8,751 nucleotides of DNA from RBG-16-66-20 sp035308765 (GCA_035308765.1 DATGGA010000013.1:1-8751); one strand, 5' to 3'. Numbered from the stretch's first letter, positions 1 through 6,760 are shown. A program made the numbers and translations. Notes: a model not told the origin generated them from the sequence alone.

Positions 1-364
1 ATTTTTTCAATATGGAAAGTGAAAAAACGCGGGCGGAGGACACGCTTCTTTCCTTGAGCAGCGCACCCACGATGACGTTATCCAGCACCGACAGCCCGGC
101 AAAGGGTTTGACGATCTGGAAGGTGCGGCCGATTCCGGCGATGCAGACTTGATCGGGCCGGCATCCCTGGGTATCTCTGTTTTCAAACATGATGCTGCCG
201 GAATCCGGCCGGAACACGCCCGCGATCATGTTGAAGCAGGTGGTCTTGCCGGCGCCGTTCGGCCCGATCAGCGCGACGATGGCGCCCGAAGGCACATCGA
301 AGGACGCTTGCGAGACGGCCTTCAGGCCGCGAAACGACTTGGAAATCCTGTCGACGGCGAGCAT
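1..364 (-). CDS. livG: LivG-type branched-chain amino acid ABC transporter ATP-binding protein (partial, C-terminus beyond left edge)
   Basis: This is the N-terminal 121 codons of an ABC ATPase that continues past position 1. It would be the cytoplasmic ATP-hydrolysing subunit energising the LivH/LivM permease. The translation begins MLAVDRISKSF and carries a Walker A motif GPNGAGKTT at residues 34-42. A Q-loop segment GIGRTFQIVKPF follows (Gln83), then LSVLDNVIVGALLKE, which is typical of the LivG branch. The signature motif, Walker B and H-loop lie outside the window. The ATG at 364-362 shares one base with the livM stop (TGATG), which fixes the start and implies translational coupling. The last 10 or so visible codons are AT-rich compared with the rest of the gene. 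LivG is favoured over LivF by the text around Walker A and the Q-loop and by its position right after livM. Confidence 0.9.
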   Translation of the reverse strand, partial: MLAVDRISKSFRGLKAVSQASFDVPSGAIVALIGPNGAGKTTCFNMIAGVFRPDSGSIMFENRDTQGCRPDQVCIAGIGRTFQIVKPFAGLSVLDNVIVGALLKERSVSSARVFSLSILKK

Positions 365-1335
365 CACTTGCCCAGCCCCAGCTTGCGCGCGAGCGGCGGC
401 CAGATGCCGTTCGGCAGGAACATGATGACCAGAAGCATGACGATGCCGTAGAACACCTGCTTGATGCCGGGGATCTCCCAGCCCAGGGCCCCCAGGATTT
501 CGGTGATGCTCTCGGCGGCGATGGTCAGCGCCGCGGCGCCGAGGATCGGGCCGAACAGAGTGCCGATGCCGCCGATGATCGGTCCGAGAATGATCTCGAT
601 CGAGCGGCTGATATTGAAGATCTGCTCGGGGAACAGGTTGTTGTAGTAAAAGGCGAAAAACACGCCGGAGACCGCGGTCATCGCCGAGCTGATCACCACC
701 GCCAGCAATTTCCAGCGAAAGGTGTTGATGCCGAGCGCCTGCGCAGCCTCTTCGTTCTCCCGGATCGCCTGCCAGTAATAACCTGCTTTTGATTTCAATA
801 AAAAACTACAAAAAATGAGGGCTGAAACAGTCAAAACCAGCATCGCGTAGTAATACATCGCCGGTGGGCCGCGGAAGCTGGCGAGGTCGATCTGGTCGCG
901 CTGCGCCACCTTGAGGAACAGGCCGCCCGAGCCGCCGGTCCACTGCAGGTGGTCGAAGCCGATGCGCGTGAACTCGCAGAAGGCGATGGTGAGCAGCGCG
1001 AAATACACCCCGGAGATGCCGAAGCGGAAGGCGAGGAAGCCGATCGCCGCGCCCAGCGCCATGCACAGCAAGATGGAGATCCAGAGGCCCAGCCAGGGAC
1101 CGATGCCGTAGTGAACGAACAGCGCCGCCGAAGCGTAGGCGCCGACCCCGACGTAGAGCGAGTGCCCCAGCGACAGCTGACCGGCAAAGCCCATCATCAC
1201 GTTCCACGCCTGGCCGGTGTAGGCGAGGTAGAGGATCAGCGTGGCGAGCGATAGGATGTACGGATTGACGATCTGCGGCAGCGCCAGCAGGAAAACGCCC
1301 AGCACCGCAAGCAGTCCTTTCGCCTGCGTCGTCAC
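364..1335 (-). CDS. livM: LivM-type branched-chain amino acid ABC transporter permease
   Basis: This is a 323-residue inner-membrane permease, of usual length for LivM, and it probably forms the channel as a heterodimer with LivH. The protein is strongly hydrophobic, with many predicted membrane segments. It carries the family segments GFAGQLSLGHSLYVGVGAYAS (about 49-69), the cytoplasmic coupling loop AIRENEEAAQALGIN (190-204) that docks on the ATPase, and GPIIGGIGTLFGPILGAA (251-268). The start is GTG at 1335, inside a GTGA overlap with the livH stop; a GGGGA purine run sits just upstream. A 60-bp stretch at 781-840 (residues about 166-185) is only about one-third GC, using codons rare in this gene, but the frame stays intact. 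The substrate cannot be told from the permease: this family carries branched-chain amino acids and also amides, urea and aromatic acids. Confidence 0.94.
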   Translation of the reverse strand: MTTQAKGLLAVLGVFLLALPQIVNPYILSLATLILYLAYTGQAWNVMMGFAGQLSLGHSLYVGVGAYASAALFVHYGIGPWLGLWISILLCMALGAAIGFLAFRFGISGVYFALLTIAFCEFTRIGFDHLQWTGGSGGLFLKVAQRDQIDLASFRGPPAMYYYAMLVLTVSALIFCSFLLKSKAGYYWQAIRENEEAAQALGINTFRWKLLAVVISSAMTAVSGVFFAFYYNNLFPEQIFNISRSIEIILGPIIGGIGTLFGPILGAAALTIAAESITEILGALGWEIPGIKQVFYGIVMLLVIMFLPNGIWPPLARKLGLGK

Positions 1336-2201
1336 GATTTTTTCCCCATCAACCCCTGCGGGCGGAACAGCAGCACTAGGATCAGCAGCGCAAAGCCGAA
1401 CATGCTTTTCGCGGAAGGCTGGATGAACAGGCCGGCGAGCGCCTCGGAGAGCCCGATCAGCACGCCCCCCAGCAGCGCGCCGGTCATGGAGCCGAGGCCG
1501 CCGACGATCACGATGATGAAGGCGAGCAGCGTGTAGGAAGGCCCGAGGCTGGGAGTCACGTCGAGGAACAGGATCATCATGCAGCCGGCGACCGCGACGC
1601 AGGCCGAGCCCAGGCCGAAGGTGAGCGCATAGAGGTGCTTCACGTCCAGGCCCACGACGCGTGCCCCCAGGTTGTTGTCGGCGCAGGCGCGGATCGCCTT
1701 CCCGGTCAGGGAGAACCGGAAGAAGGAAAACAGCGCCGCGCTGGTCGCGAGCGCCATCGCCGCGGCGTAGACGCGGGGCTTGTCGATCAGGATCTTGCCG
1801 ATCTCCCAGGATTCGAGCTGGTAGCCTATCTGCACGTTGCGCGCATCCGGCCCGAAGGCCATCAGCATGCCGTTCACCATGATGGTGGCCACCGCCACCA
1901 TCAGTATGAATTGCGAGTGCTCGGGGCGCGTGATGAACGGGTTGATGAGCCCCGACTGCATCAGGTAGCCGAGCGCGAAGAAGCCGGCGGCGATCGGAAT
2001 CGCGGCGAGGAACGGGTCCACGCCCCAGGCCGAGAACATCGCCACGGCGGCGTACATGGCGATGGTCATCATCTCGCCGTGGGCGAAATTGACGACGCGC
2101 ACGACGCCGAAGATCACCGACAGTCCGAGCGCCATCAAGCCGTACACCATGCCGGTGAGCACACCGGCGATGGTGACGTTTGCTACCAGATCAAGGGGCA
2201 A
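1332..2201 (-). CDS. livH: LivH-type branched-chain amino acid ABC transporter permease
   Basis: This 289-residue inner-membrane permease is the partner of LivM in a LIV/HAAT importer. Family marks include GVLTGMVYGLMALGLSVIFG near the N-terminus (13-32) and VVNFAHGEMM (36-45). The EAA-like coupling loop GKAIRACADNNLGARVVGLD lies at 167-186, and the glycine-rich IVGGLGSMTGALLGGVLIG near the C-terminus. The start is TTG at 2201. It is the first codon after the TGA stop of the binding-protein gene and in the same frame, so no longer N-terminus is possible, and the next ATG (codon 18) would cut into the first helix. No good Shine-Dalgarno is visible at the expected distance, so translation probably depends on ribosomes finishing the upstream gene. 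The 3' end overlaps livM by 4 bp. Confidence 0.93.
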   Translation of the reverse strand: MPLDLVANVTIAGVLTGMVYGLMALGLSVIFGVVRVVNFAHGEMMTIAMYAAVAMFSAWGVDPFLAAIPIAAGFFALGYLMQSGLINPFITRPEHSQFILMVAVATIMVNGMLMAFGPDARNVQIGYQLESWEIGKILIDKPRVYAAAMALATSAALFSFFRFSLTGKAIRACADNNLGARVVGLDVKHLYALTFGLGSACVAVAGCMMILFLDVTPSLGPSYTLLAFIIVIVGGLGSMTGALLGGVLIGLSEALAGLFIQPSAKSMFGFALLILVLLFRPQGLMGKKS

Positions 2202-3425
2202 TCAGGTCTTTTTGTAATCCGGTGCCGGGAATACCGGCTTCGCTTCTGCCGCGCTCTCCGGCAGGACCACGCGCGGTTCGCCGTTCAGGTTCTGCGCGCA
2301 GGCTGAGAGATTGCCCTCGACCTGGCCCTTGGCGTTGAACTTGAGCGGGCCGCCGAGCACGGCCCGGTCGGTGATATTGGTCTGGCGGATGGCGTCGGCG
2401 AGGGCCTTGGGGTCCGTGCTTTTCGCGCGCTTGAACGCATCGGCCGCGACCAGGATCGACTCGTAGGTGTAGACCACGTTGGTGCCGTGGAACACGAATT
2501 TCTCATTCGGGTTCTGCCTGGCGAAGGCGGCCTTCACCAGCTTGGTCATGTTGGTTTTCGGGTTGAACCAGGGTGCGTTCGAAATGCAGTAGTTGGCAAT
2601 CGGGCCCAGCGCCTTGGAGAACTGCTCTTCGTACATGCCGGGCGATCCCGGACTGACCACGCCCATCGGGAACCAGCGCTGCTTCACCATCTCGCGGCGC
2701 AGGATGATGGCGTCGTTGAGGCGGCAGACCAGCAGCAGGAAATCGGCATTGGCGGCTTTTGCCTTCGACACTTCCACCGTCAGGTCCTTGGCCGCCGGGT
2801 CGTAGGAGATGGTGTCCACGATCCTGAACGGCAGGTTAGTCAGGTGCGGCAGGGTGGCGCTGATGCCCTTGAACATCGCCTGGCCGAAGGTGTCGTTGAC
2901 GTGCATGAACACCGCGGTACGCGGCGCGACGTTGGTCGCCCGGAACAGGTCGCCGATCAGGGACAGGCCGTTGCGGGTCAGATCGATCGCAGTCGGGAAA
3001 TTGCGGAACACGAATTTGTAGCCCTGTTCGGTGATCTGCGGCGCGGCCGCGATGTTGATGACGAAAGGGACTCCGCGCTGCTCGGCAACCTGCGCGATCG
3101 CGGCGGCGGCGCCCGAATCGAAAGGACCGACCAGCACGTTGGCGCCTTCCTGGATCAGCCGCTCGGCGCGGGTGCGCGCCGTATCGACGTTGGTCTCGGT
3201 GTCGGCGTTCATCAGCTCGACGTCCACTCCGAGCAGACCCTTGATCACGCCGGGTGCGAGATCCGCGCCCTTCTGGCAAGACTGGCCGATCAGGCCCTGG
3301 AAGCCCGAACGGGGCAGCAGTACGCCGACCTTCAATTTCTGCGCCTGGGCGCGCACATTGAGCGGGGAAAACGCCGCAGCGGCGCCGACGGCGGCCACGG
3401 TCTTGCTGAATTGCCTGCGGTCCAT
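2202..3425 (-). CDS. ABC transporter substrate-binding protein (LivK / periplasmic binding protein type 6 family)
   Basis: This 407-residue periplasmic binding protein delivers ligand to LivHM. The N-terminus MDRRQFSKTVAAVGAAAAFS is a twin-arginine signal (RRQFSK at 3-8, then a hydrophobic stretch). Cleavage probably follows the AQA at 26-28; there is no lipobox cysteine. The mature part opens LKVGVLLPRSGFQG, the usual first strand of this fold, and contains GANVLVGPFDSGAAAAIAQVAE (about 93-114) in the ligand cleft. The length fits the aromatic/amide-type HAAT binding proteins, which are somewhat longer than E. coli LivK (from memory). The ligand is unknown, so I give no symbol. It is the first gene of the operon, with a strong ribosome binding site and its own promoter, consistent with the high demand for binding protein over permease. 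Confidence 0.92.
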   Translation of the reverse strand: MDRRQFSKTVAAVGAAAAFSPLNVRAQAQKLKVGVLLPRSGFQGLIGQSCQKGADLAPGVIKGLLGVDVELMNADTETNVDTARTRAERLIQEGANVLVGPFDSGAAAAIAQVAEQRGVPFVINIAAAPQITEQGYKFVFRNFPTAIDLTRNGLSLIGDLFRATNVAPRTAVFMHVNDTFGQAMFKGISATLPHLTNLPFRIVDTISYDPAAKDLTVEVSKAKAANADFLLLVCRLNDAIILRREMVKQRWFPMGVVSPGSPGMYEEQFSKALGPIANYCISNAPWFNPKTNMTKLVKAAFARQNPNEKFVFHGTNVVYTYESILVAADAFKRAKSTDPKALADAIRQTNITDRAVLGGPLKFNAKGQVEGNLSACAQNLNGEPRVVLPESAAEAKPVFPAPDYKKT

Positions 3426-3427
3426 GT

Positions 3428-3435
3428 CTCCTCCT
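3428..3435 (-). promoter_or_regulatory. Strong Shine-Dalgarno of the substrate-binding protein gene
   Basis: Read on the minus strand this is AGGAGGAG, ending two bases before the ATG at 3425, with the best-matching core a few bases further upstream. It is by far the best ribosome binding site in the window and supports the chosen start. Confidence 0.75.
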
Positions 3436-3452
3436 AGAGATATTGTGAGTCT

Positions 3453-3480
3453 ATTATCGCAGGCAAACTACGGGAGACAA
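3453..3480 (-). promoter_or_regulatory. Putative sigma-70 promoter of the liv operon
   Basis: On the minus strand, TTGTCT (3480-3475) and GATAAT (3458-3453) are separated by 16 bp. This fits a housekeeping promoter with a start site roughly 20 bases before the binding-protein ATG. The -35 box overlaps the ribosome binding region of the divergent flavin reductase gene (GGGAGA, 3472-3477). This is a pattern match only. Confidence 0.5.
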
Positions 3481-3482
3481 GC

Positions 3483-4016
3483 ATGAAGATCCTCGGCATC
3501 GCGGGCAGCCTGCGCAAGGGTTCCTTCAACCGTCTGGCGCTCAATGAGGCGAAGGCGCTGCTGCCCTCCGGCGCGACGATGGAAATATTCGACCTTGAGG
3601 GTATCCCGGTCTTCAACCAGGACCACGATGCGGCGCCGCCGGCGCGGGTGACGGAGTTCAAGCAGGCGATCCGGGCCGCGGATGCAATATTGTTCAGCAC
3701 GCCGGAATACAACTATTCGATTCCGGGCGTGCTGAAGAACGCGATCGACTGGGCTTCGCGCCCCTACGGCGACAGCGCCTGGAAAGGCAAGCCCGTCGCC
3801 GTCATGGGCGCCTCGGTCGGCCTGTTTGGCACCGCACGCGCCCAGTATCACCTGCGCCAGTGCTTCGTGTTTCTGGATATGCCGGTCGTGAACCAGCCCG
3901 AGGTGATGATCGGCGGCGCGTCGGGAAAATTCGACAGGGACGGCAACCTCACCGACGAGATGTCGAAGAAACTGATCGGCCAGCTGCTCGCGAGTCTCGT
4001 AAAGCTGGCGACCTGA
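3483..4016 (+). CDS. NAD(P)H-dependent FMN reductase family protein (flavodoxin-like; ChrR/azoreductase-type)
   Basis: This 177-residue cytosolic flavoprotein would use NAD(P)H to reduce bound FMN and pass electrons to quinones, azo dyes, chromate or free flavin. The FMN phosphate loop is GIAGSLRKGSFNRLAL (5-20). The family signature STPEYNYSIPGVLKNAIDW (72-90) binds the flavin ring. KPVAVMGASVGLFGTARAQ (103-121) is the next core strand and loop. The length and single domain match the family. The start ATG is preceded by GGGAGA at 3472-3477. It is divergent from the liv operon with 57 bp between, and hflX follows 40 bp downstream on the same strand. I see no clear plus-strand promoter in the short divergent gap. 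The real acceptor cannot be read from the sequence. Confidence 0.9.
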   Translation: MKILGIAGSLRKGSFNRLALNEAKALLPSGATMEIFDLEGIPVFNQDHDAAPPARVTEFKQAIRAADAILFSTPEYNYSIPGVLKNAIDWASRPYGDSAWKGKPVAVMGASVGLFGTARAQYHLRQCFVFLDMPVVNQPEVMIGGASGKFDRDGNLTDEMSKKLIGQLLASLVKLAT

Positions 4017-4056
4017 GAAACTCGGCGCAGGCGCGATCTGGTAGGCTGCGCGCCCC

Positions 4057-5349
4057 ATGGCCCAGGAAACAAGAGAGAAGCCCAAGCGCGCGGTCGCGGC
4101 GGCGGTGCAGCTGCCGGACGTAAGCGACCTTGAATTCGAGGCGTCGCTGACCGAGCTGCAGCAGCTTGCGAAAACGCTGGGCTTCGAGGTGGTCGGCAGG
4201 TTCACGCAGAAGCGCGCCAAGTTCGATCAGACGGCCTACTTCGGCACCGGAAAGCGCGAGGAGCTGCGAAGCATCGCGGAAGACGCCGACGTCATCCTCG
4301 TGGATCACGAGATCTCCCCCTCGCAGGCGCGCAATCTGGAAAAGGAGACCGATTGCGAGGTGATGGACCGCACCATGGTCATCCTCGAGATCTTCCACCG
4401 CCACGCGCGCTCCCGCGCCGCGCGCGCGCAGGTGGAGATTGCGCGCCTCGGCTACATGGCGCCGCGCATGCGCGAGGCGGCCAAGCTCGCGGGGCCGCAG
4501 GGCCGGGGGCGCAGCGGCGTCGGCGGCCGCGGCGCCAGCGAGTCACGCACGGAACTCGACCGGCGCAAAATTCGCGACCGCATCGCCGAGCTGGAGCGGG
4601 AACTCGCCTCGATCGGCGCCGAACGCAAGACGCAGCGCGCGCGGCGGCAGGAGCGTCCGGGACTGGCGCGCGTTGCGCTGGTCGGCTACACCAACGCGGG
4701 CAAATCCACCCTGATGCGCGCGCTCACGGGCAACGAGGCCCTGGTCGCCGACAAGCTGTTCGCGACGCTGGATACCACGGTGCGCGCTCTCCACCCCGAA
4801 AGCGTGCCGCGGGTGCTGGTCAGCGACACGGTGGGCTTCATCAAGAACCTGCCGCACGGGCTGGTGGCGTCGTTCAAGTCGACGCTGGACGAGGCGCTGG
4901 AAGCCTCGCTATTGCTGCACGTCGTGGACGCGAGCGATCCCGGCTACGAGAGGCAACTTGCGGTGACTGAGAAGGTGTTGGAGGAAATCGGCGCCAGGGA
5001 CGTGCCGCGCATCCTGGTATTGAACAAAATCGATCGCGGCGGCGACGAAGCGGCATTGCGCTCACTGCACGCCGGCAGCATCGTGATGAGCGCGCGGCGC
5101 GAAGGCGATGTCGCGAAGCTGCGCGGCGCCATCGTCGCTTTCTTTCAGAAGGACCTGGTCGAGGCCGAGCTGTTCCTGCCCTGGTCGGCGCAGCAGTTGC
5201 GCGGGGAAATCTTCTCGAGCTGCCAGGTGCTGGAAGAGCGAGCCGGAAACGAGGGCGCCTACTTCTGCGTTCGCGGCGAGCCGGAGGCGGTGAAGCGCCT
5301 GCGCAAGAAACTGCCGCTGCCTGCCGTTAAAAACCCTAAGAACCGCTGA
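4057..5349 (+). CDS. hflX: GTPase HflX
   Basis: HflX is a 430-residue translational GTPase of the TRAFAC class that binds the 50S subunit and splits stalled ribosomes, particularly under heat or other stress. The N-terminal HflX domain contains YFGTGKREEL (61-70) and the HEISPSQARNLEKET segment (84-98). A helical linker follows, with a glycine-rich stretch and ELDRRKIRDRI (166-176). GTPase motifs are G1 GYTNAGKST (210-218), G2 FATLDTT (235-241), G3 DTVGFI (257-262), G4 NKID (323-326) and G5 SAR (345-347). All catalytic motifs are intact. In many proteobacteria hflX follows hfq; here it follows a flavin reductase. The ribosome binding site is weak (GGTAGG about 4040-4045). The last 14 bp overlap the convergent molybdoenzyme gene, leaving no room for a separate terminator. 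Confidence 0.95.
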   Translation: MAQETREKPKRAVAAAVQLPDVSDLEFEASLTELQQLAKTLGFEVVGRFTQKRAKFDQTAYFGTGKREELRSIAEDADVILVDHEISPSQARNLEKETDCEVMDRTMVILEIFHRHARSRAARAQVEIARLGYMAPRMREAAKLAGPQGRGRSGVGGRGASESRTELDRRKIRDRIAELERELASIGAERKTQRARRQERPGLARVALVGYTNAGKSTLMRALTGNEALVADKLFATLDTTVRALHPESVPRVLVSDTVGFIKNLPHGLVASFKSTLDEALEASLLLHVVDASDPGYERQLAVTEKVLEEIGARDVPRILVLNKIDRGGDEAALRSLHAGSIVMSARREGDVAKLRGAIVAFFQKDLVEAELFLPWSAQQLRGEIFSSCQVLEERAGNEGAYFCVRGEPEAVKRLRKKLPLPAVKNPKNR

Positions 5350-6079
5350 ACCAGTTGTAGCCCTGGTCTTCCCAGTAGCCGCCGGGGTTTTCGTTGCTGA
5401 CGAACATCGCCACGATGTGCTTCGGATTCTTGAAGCCGAGCTTGGTCGGCACCCGCAGCTTCCACGGAAAGCCGTACTTCGCCGGCAGGACTTGGTCGGC
5501 GTACCTGAACGCCATGATGGTCTGCGGGTGAAGTGCCGTGGCCATGTCGATGCTGCCGTAATACTTGTCGGCGCACTTGAAGCCGACGTAGCGCGCCGTC
5601 GTATCGGCGCCGACGCGCTGCAGGAAGTCGGAAAAGCGCGGGCCGCTCCACTTGCCGATCGCGCTCCAGCCCTCGACGCAGATATGGCGCGTCACCTGCG
5701 ATACCTGGGGCAGGGCGTAGAGCTCGGGCAGCCGCCAGGCCTTCTTTTCCTTCACCAGTCCGCCGACCTCCAGCTTGTAGTCGCCGGCGTCGACCACCGG
5801 CGCCTCGTCCTCGTCGTAGAAGGCGTTGAACGGGAAGGGCCGGGTGATCCGGCTTTCCGGAAACTCGGGCGCGAGGCGCTGCGGGCTGAAGATTTCCGCC
5901 TGCACGCCGTCGTTCCAGCGCGACATCGCGGTCAGCACCTTCTGTACCGACTCGTCGTCCGTCAGGTCGCAGCCGGCGAGCAGCGACAGCGCGCCCAGCG
6001 TCAGGCCGCGCCGCAGGAACAGCCGGCGCTCGATGCTGCCGAGCAGCGGCCCTTCATGGTTCTCGAGTTTGCTATCCAT
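5336..6079 (-). CDS. MsrP/YedY-like molybdopterin-dependent oxidoreductase (sulfite oxidase fold), Tat lipoprotein signal
   Basis: This 247-residue enzyme of the sulfite oxidase/YedY superfamily is expected to act in the periplasm. The N-terminus holds a twin-arginine motif RRLFLRRG (18-25), a hydrophobic run, and a lipobox LLAGC with Cys37. It is therefore probably exported folded by Tat and then lipidated. The segment TRHICVEGWSAIGKWSG (130-146) aligns with the molybdenum-binding cysteine region of YedY, making Cys134 the likely Mo ligand. PAKYGFPWKLRVPTKLGFKN (199-218) matches the cofactor-binding end of the fold. At 247 residues it is shorter than E. coli MsrP (334 from memory). Its start overlaps the upstream cytochrome b gene by 8 bp, pointing to a working pair. 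Methionine sulfoxide reduction is one candidate activity, but the partner is not of the MsrQ type, so I leave the symbol empty. Confidence 0.85.
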   Translation of the reverse strand: MDSKLENHEGPLLGSIERRLFLRRGLTLGALSLLAGCDLTDDESVQKVLTAMSRWNDGVQAEIFSPQRLAPEFPESRITRPFPFNAFYDEDEAPVVDAGDYKLEVGGLVKEKKAWRLPELYALPQVSQVTRHICVEGWSAIGKWSGPRFSDFLQRVGADTTARYVGFKCADKYYGSIDMATALHPQTIMAFRYADQVLPAKYGFPWKLRVPTKLGFKNPKHIVAMFVSNENPGGYWEDQGYNWFSGS

Positions 6080-6668
6080 TTTTCAGTCGCCCCGTAATCA
6101 TCGTCAGGAACGTTTTCGGCACCAGGATCACCATCAGAACGTGCACCAGCACGAACAGCACGATGCCGGTCATGCAGAAGAAATGCAGCCGCCGCGCGCC
6201 TTCGTAGTCGCCGATCAGGGAGCCGAGCGCGTAGAACTGCACCGGCTTCCAGATCACCAGGCCCGTCAGGATCAGGCCGATGGCGAGCAGGATTGCGCCG
6301 ACATAGGCCGCCTTCTGCGCCGCGTTGTAGACCGACAGGTCGTCGTGCGCCAGCCGCCCACGCAGTGCGTTCAGGACGTCATGCAGCATCGCGCGAGGGG
6401 AGATCGGGAGCATCCGGCGCCGCAGGTGGCCGGAAAGGATGCCGTATGCAAGATAAATCATGCCGTTGACCGCCAGCACCCACATCGCGGCGAAATGCCA
6501 CTGCAGCGCGCCCGCCAGCCAGCCGCCCAGGGTGGCGCCTGCGGGGAAGGTAAAGTCGAACAGCGGCGAGGCGTTGTAGATCTTCCAGCCGGACGCCACC
6601 ATGACGAGGACCGCCAGGGCGTTGACCCAGTGGGTGATACGGACCAGCAGCGGGTGGACTGTTTTCAT
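6072..6668 (-). CDS. Cytochrome b561-type membrane protein (electron-transfer partner of the molybdoenzyme)
   Basis: This 198-residue integral membrane protein has four hydrophobic segments, at about 12-30, 54-78, 119-141 and 162-186. The first, second and fourth hold histidines suited to bis-histidine haem b binding: His13 (ITHWVN), His58 (QWHFAAMW), and His162 (RRLHFF) with His176 (LVHVLM). The layout fits the prokaryotic cytochrome b561 / Ni-Fe hydrogenase b-type family. Its expected role is to take electrons from the quinol pool and hand them to the periplasmic molybdoenzyme encoded immediately downstream, or the reverse if that enzyme is an oxidase. The start ATG has only a weak, closely spaced AAGG. 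It is divergent from fdxA across about 92 bp. The direction of electron flow cannot be decided from sequence. Confidence 0.88.
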   Translation of the reverse strand: MKTVHPLLVRITHWVNALAVLVMVASGWKIYNASPLFDFTFPAGATLGGWLAGALQWHFAAMWVLAVNGMIYLAYGILSGHLRRRMLPISPRAMLHDVLNALRGRLAHDDLSVYNAAQKAAYVGAILLAIGLILTGLVIWKPVQFYALGSLIGDYEGARRLHFFCMTGIVLFVLVHVLMVILVPKTFLTMITGRLKNG

Positions 6669-6686
6669 GCACCTTTGGTCGTTGTG

Positions 6687-6698
6687 GGTATCGATACC
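6687..6698. repeat. Perfect 12-bp palindrome between cytochrome b and fdxA genes
   Basis: GGTATCGATACC reads the same on both strands. It lies just upstream of the putative -35 box of fdxA and about 20 bp from the cytochrome b start. The position suits an operator serving one or both divergent genes. No regulator was identified. Confidence 0.5.
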
Positions 6699-6726
6699 TT
6701 ACATGTCCTCGGCCGGATGCGATAAT
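6699..6726 (+). promoter_or_regulatory. Putative sigma-70 promoter of fdxA-AcnX operon
   Basis: TTACAT (6699-6704) and GATAAT (6721-6726) are separated by 16 bp, giving a predicted start about 28 bases before the fdxA ATG. The -10 box lies inside a perfect palindrome (6718-6730), so a protein bound there would block polymerase. This is a pattern match only. Confidence 0.5.
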
Positions 6727-6730
6727 CGCA
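6718..6730. repeat. Perfect 13-bp palindrome over the fdxA -10 box
   Basis: TGCGATAATCGCA is a 6-bp inverted repeat around a single central A and covers the whole putative -10 box. Its centre is 31.5 bp from the centre of the palindrome at 6687-6698, close to three turns of the helix, so proteins bound at both would sit on the same face. It may be a repressor site. Confidence 0.5.
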
Positions 6731-6760
6731 CCTTTACGGCCGAAAAGAGCAGACATAGTA

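Noticed and set aside
2487..3437. 316-codon open frame on the plus strand opposite the binding-protein gene
   Set aside because: It is a shadow of the real minus-strand gene, rich in Arg, His and Gly, with no recognisable domain, and covers the strong Shine-Dalgarno of the true gene.
4025..4054. Possible hairpins before hflX (GCGCAG/CTGCGC and GGCGCG/CGCGCC)
   Set aside because: The stems are only 6 bp, mutually exclusive and made of GC repeats that occur by chance at this composition, with no T run.
3468..4220. 250-codon minus-strand frame across the flavin reductase and the start of hflX
   Set aside because: It runs antisense through two well-supported genes and has no family-like motif.
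5826..6725. 299-codon plus-strand frame opposite the molybdoenzyme and cytochrome b genes
   Set aside because: The composition is Gln/His/Arg-rich, as expected of antisense to GC-rich membrane-protein codons. The minus-strand genes have clear motifs.
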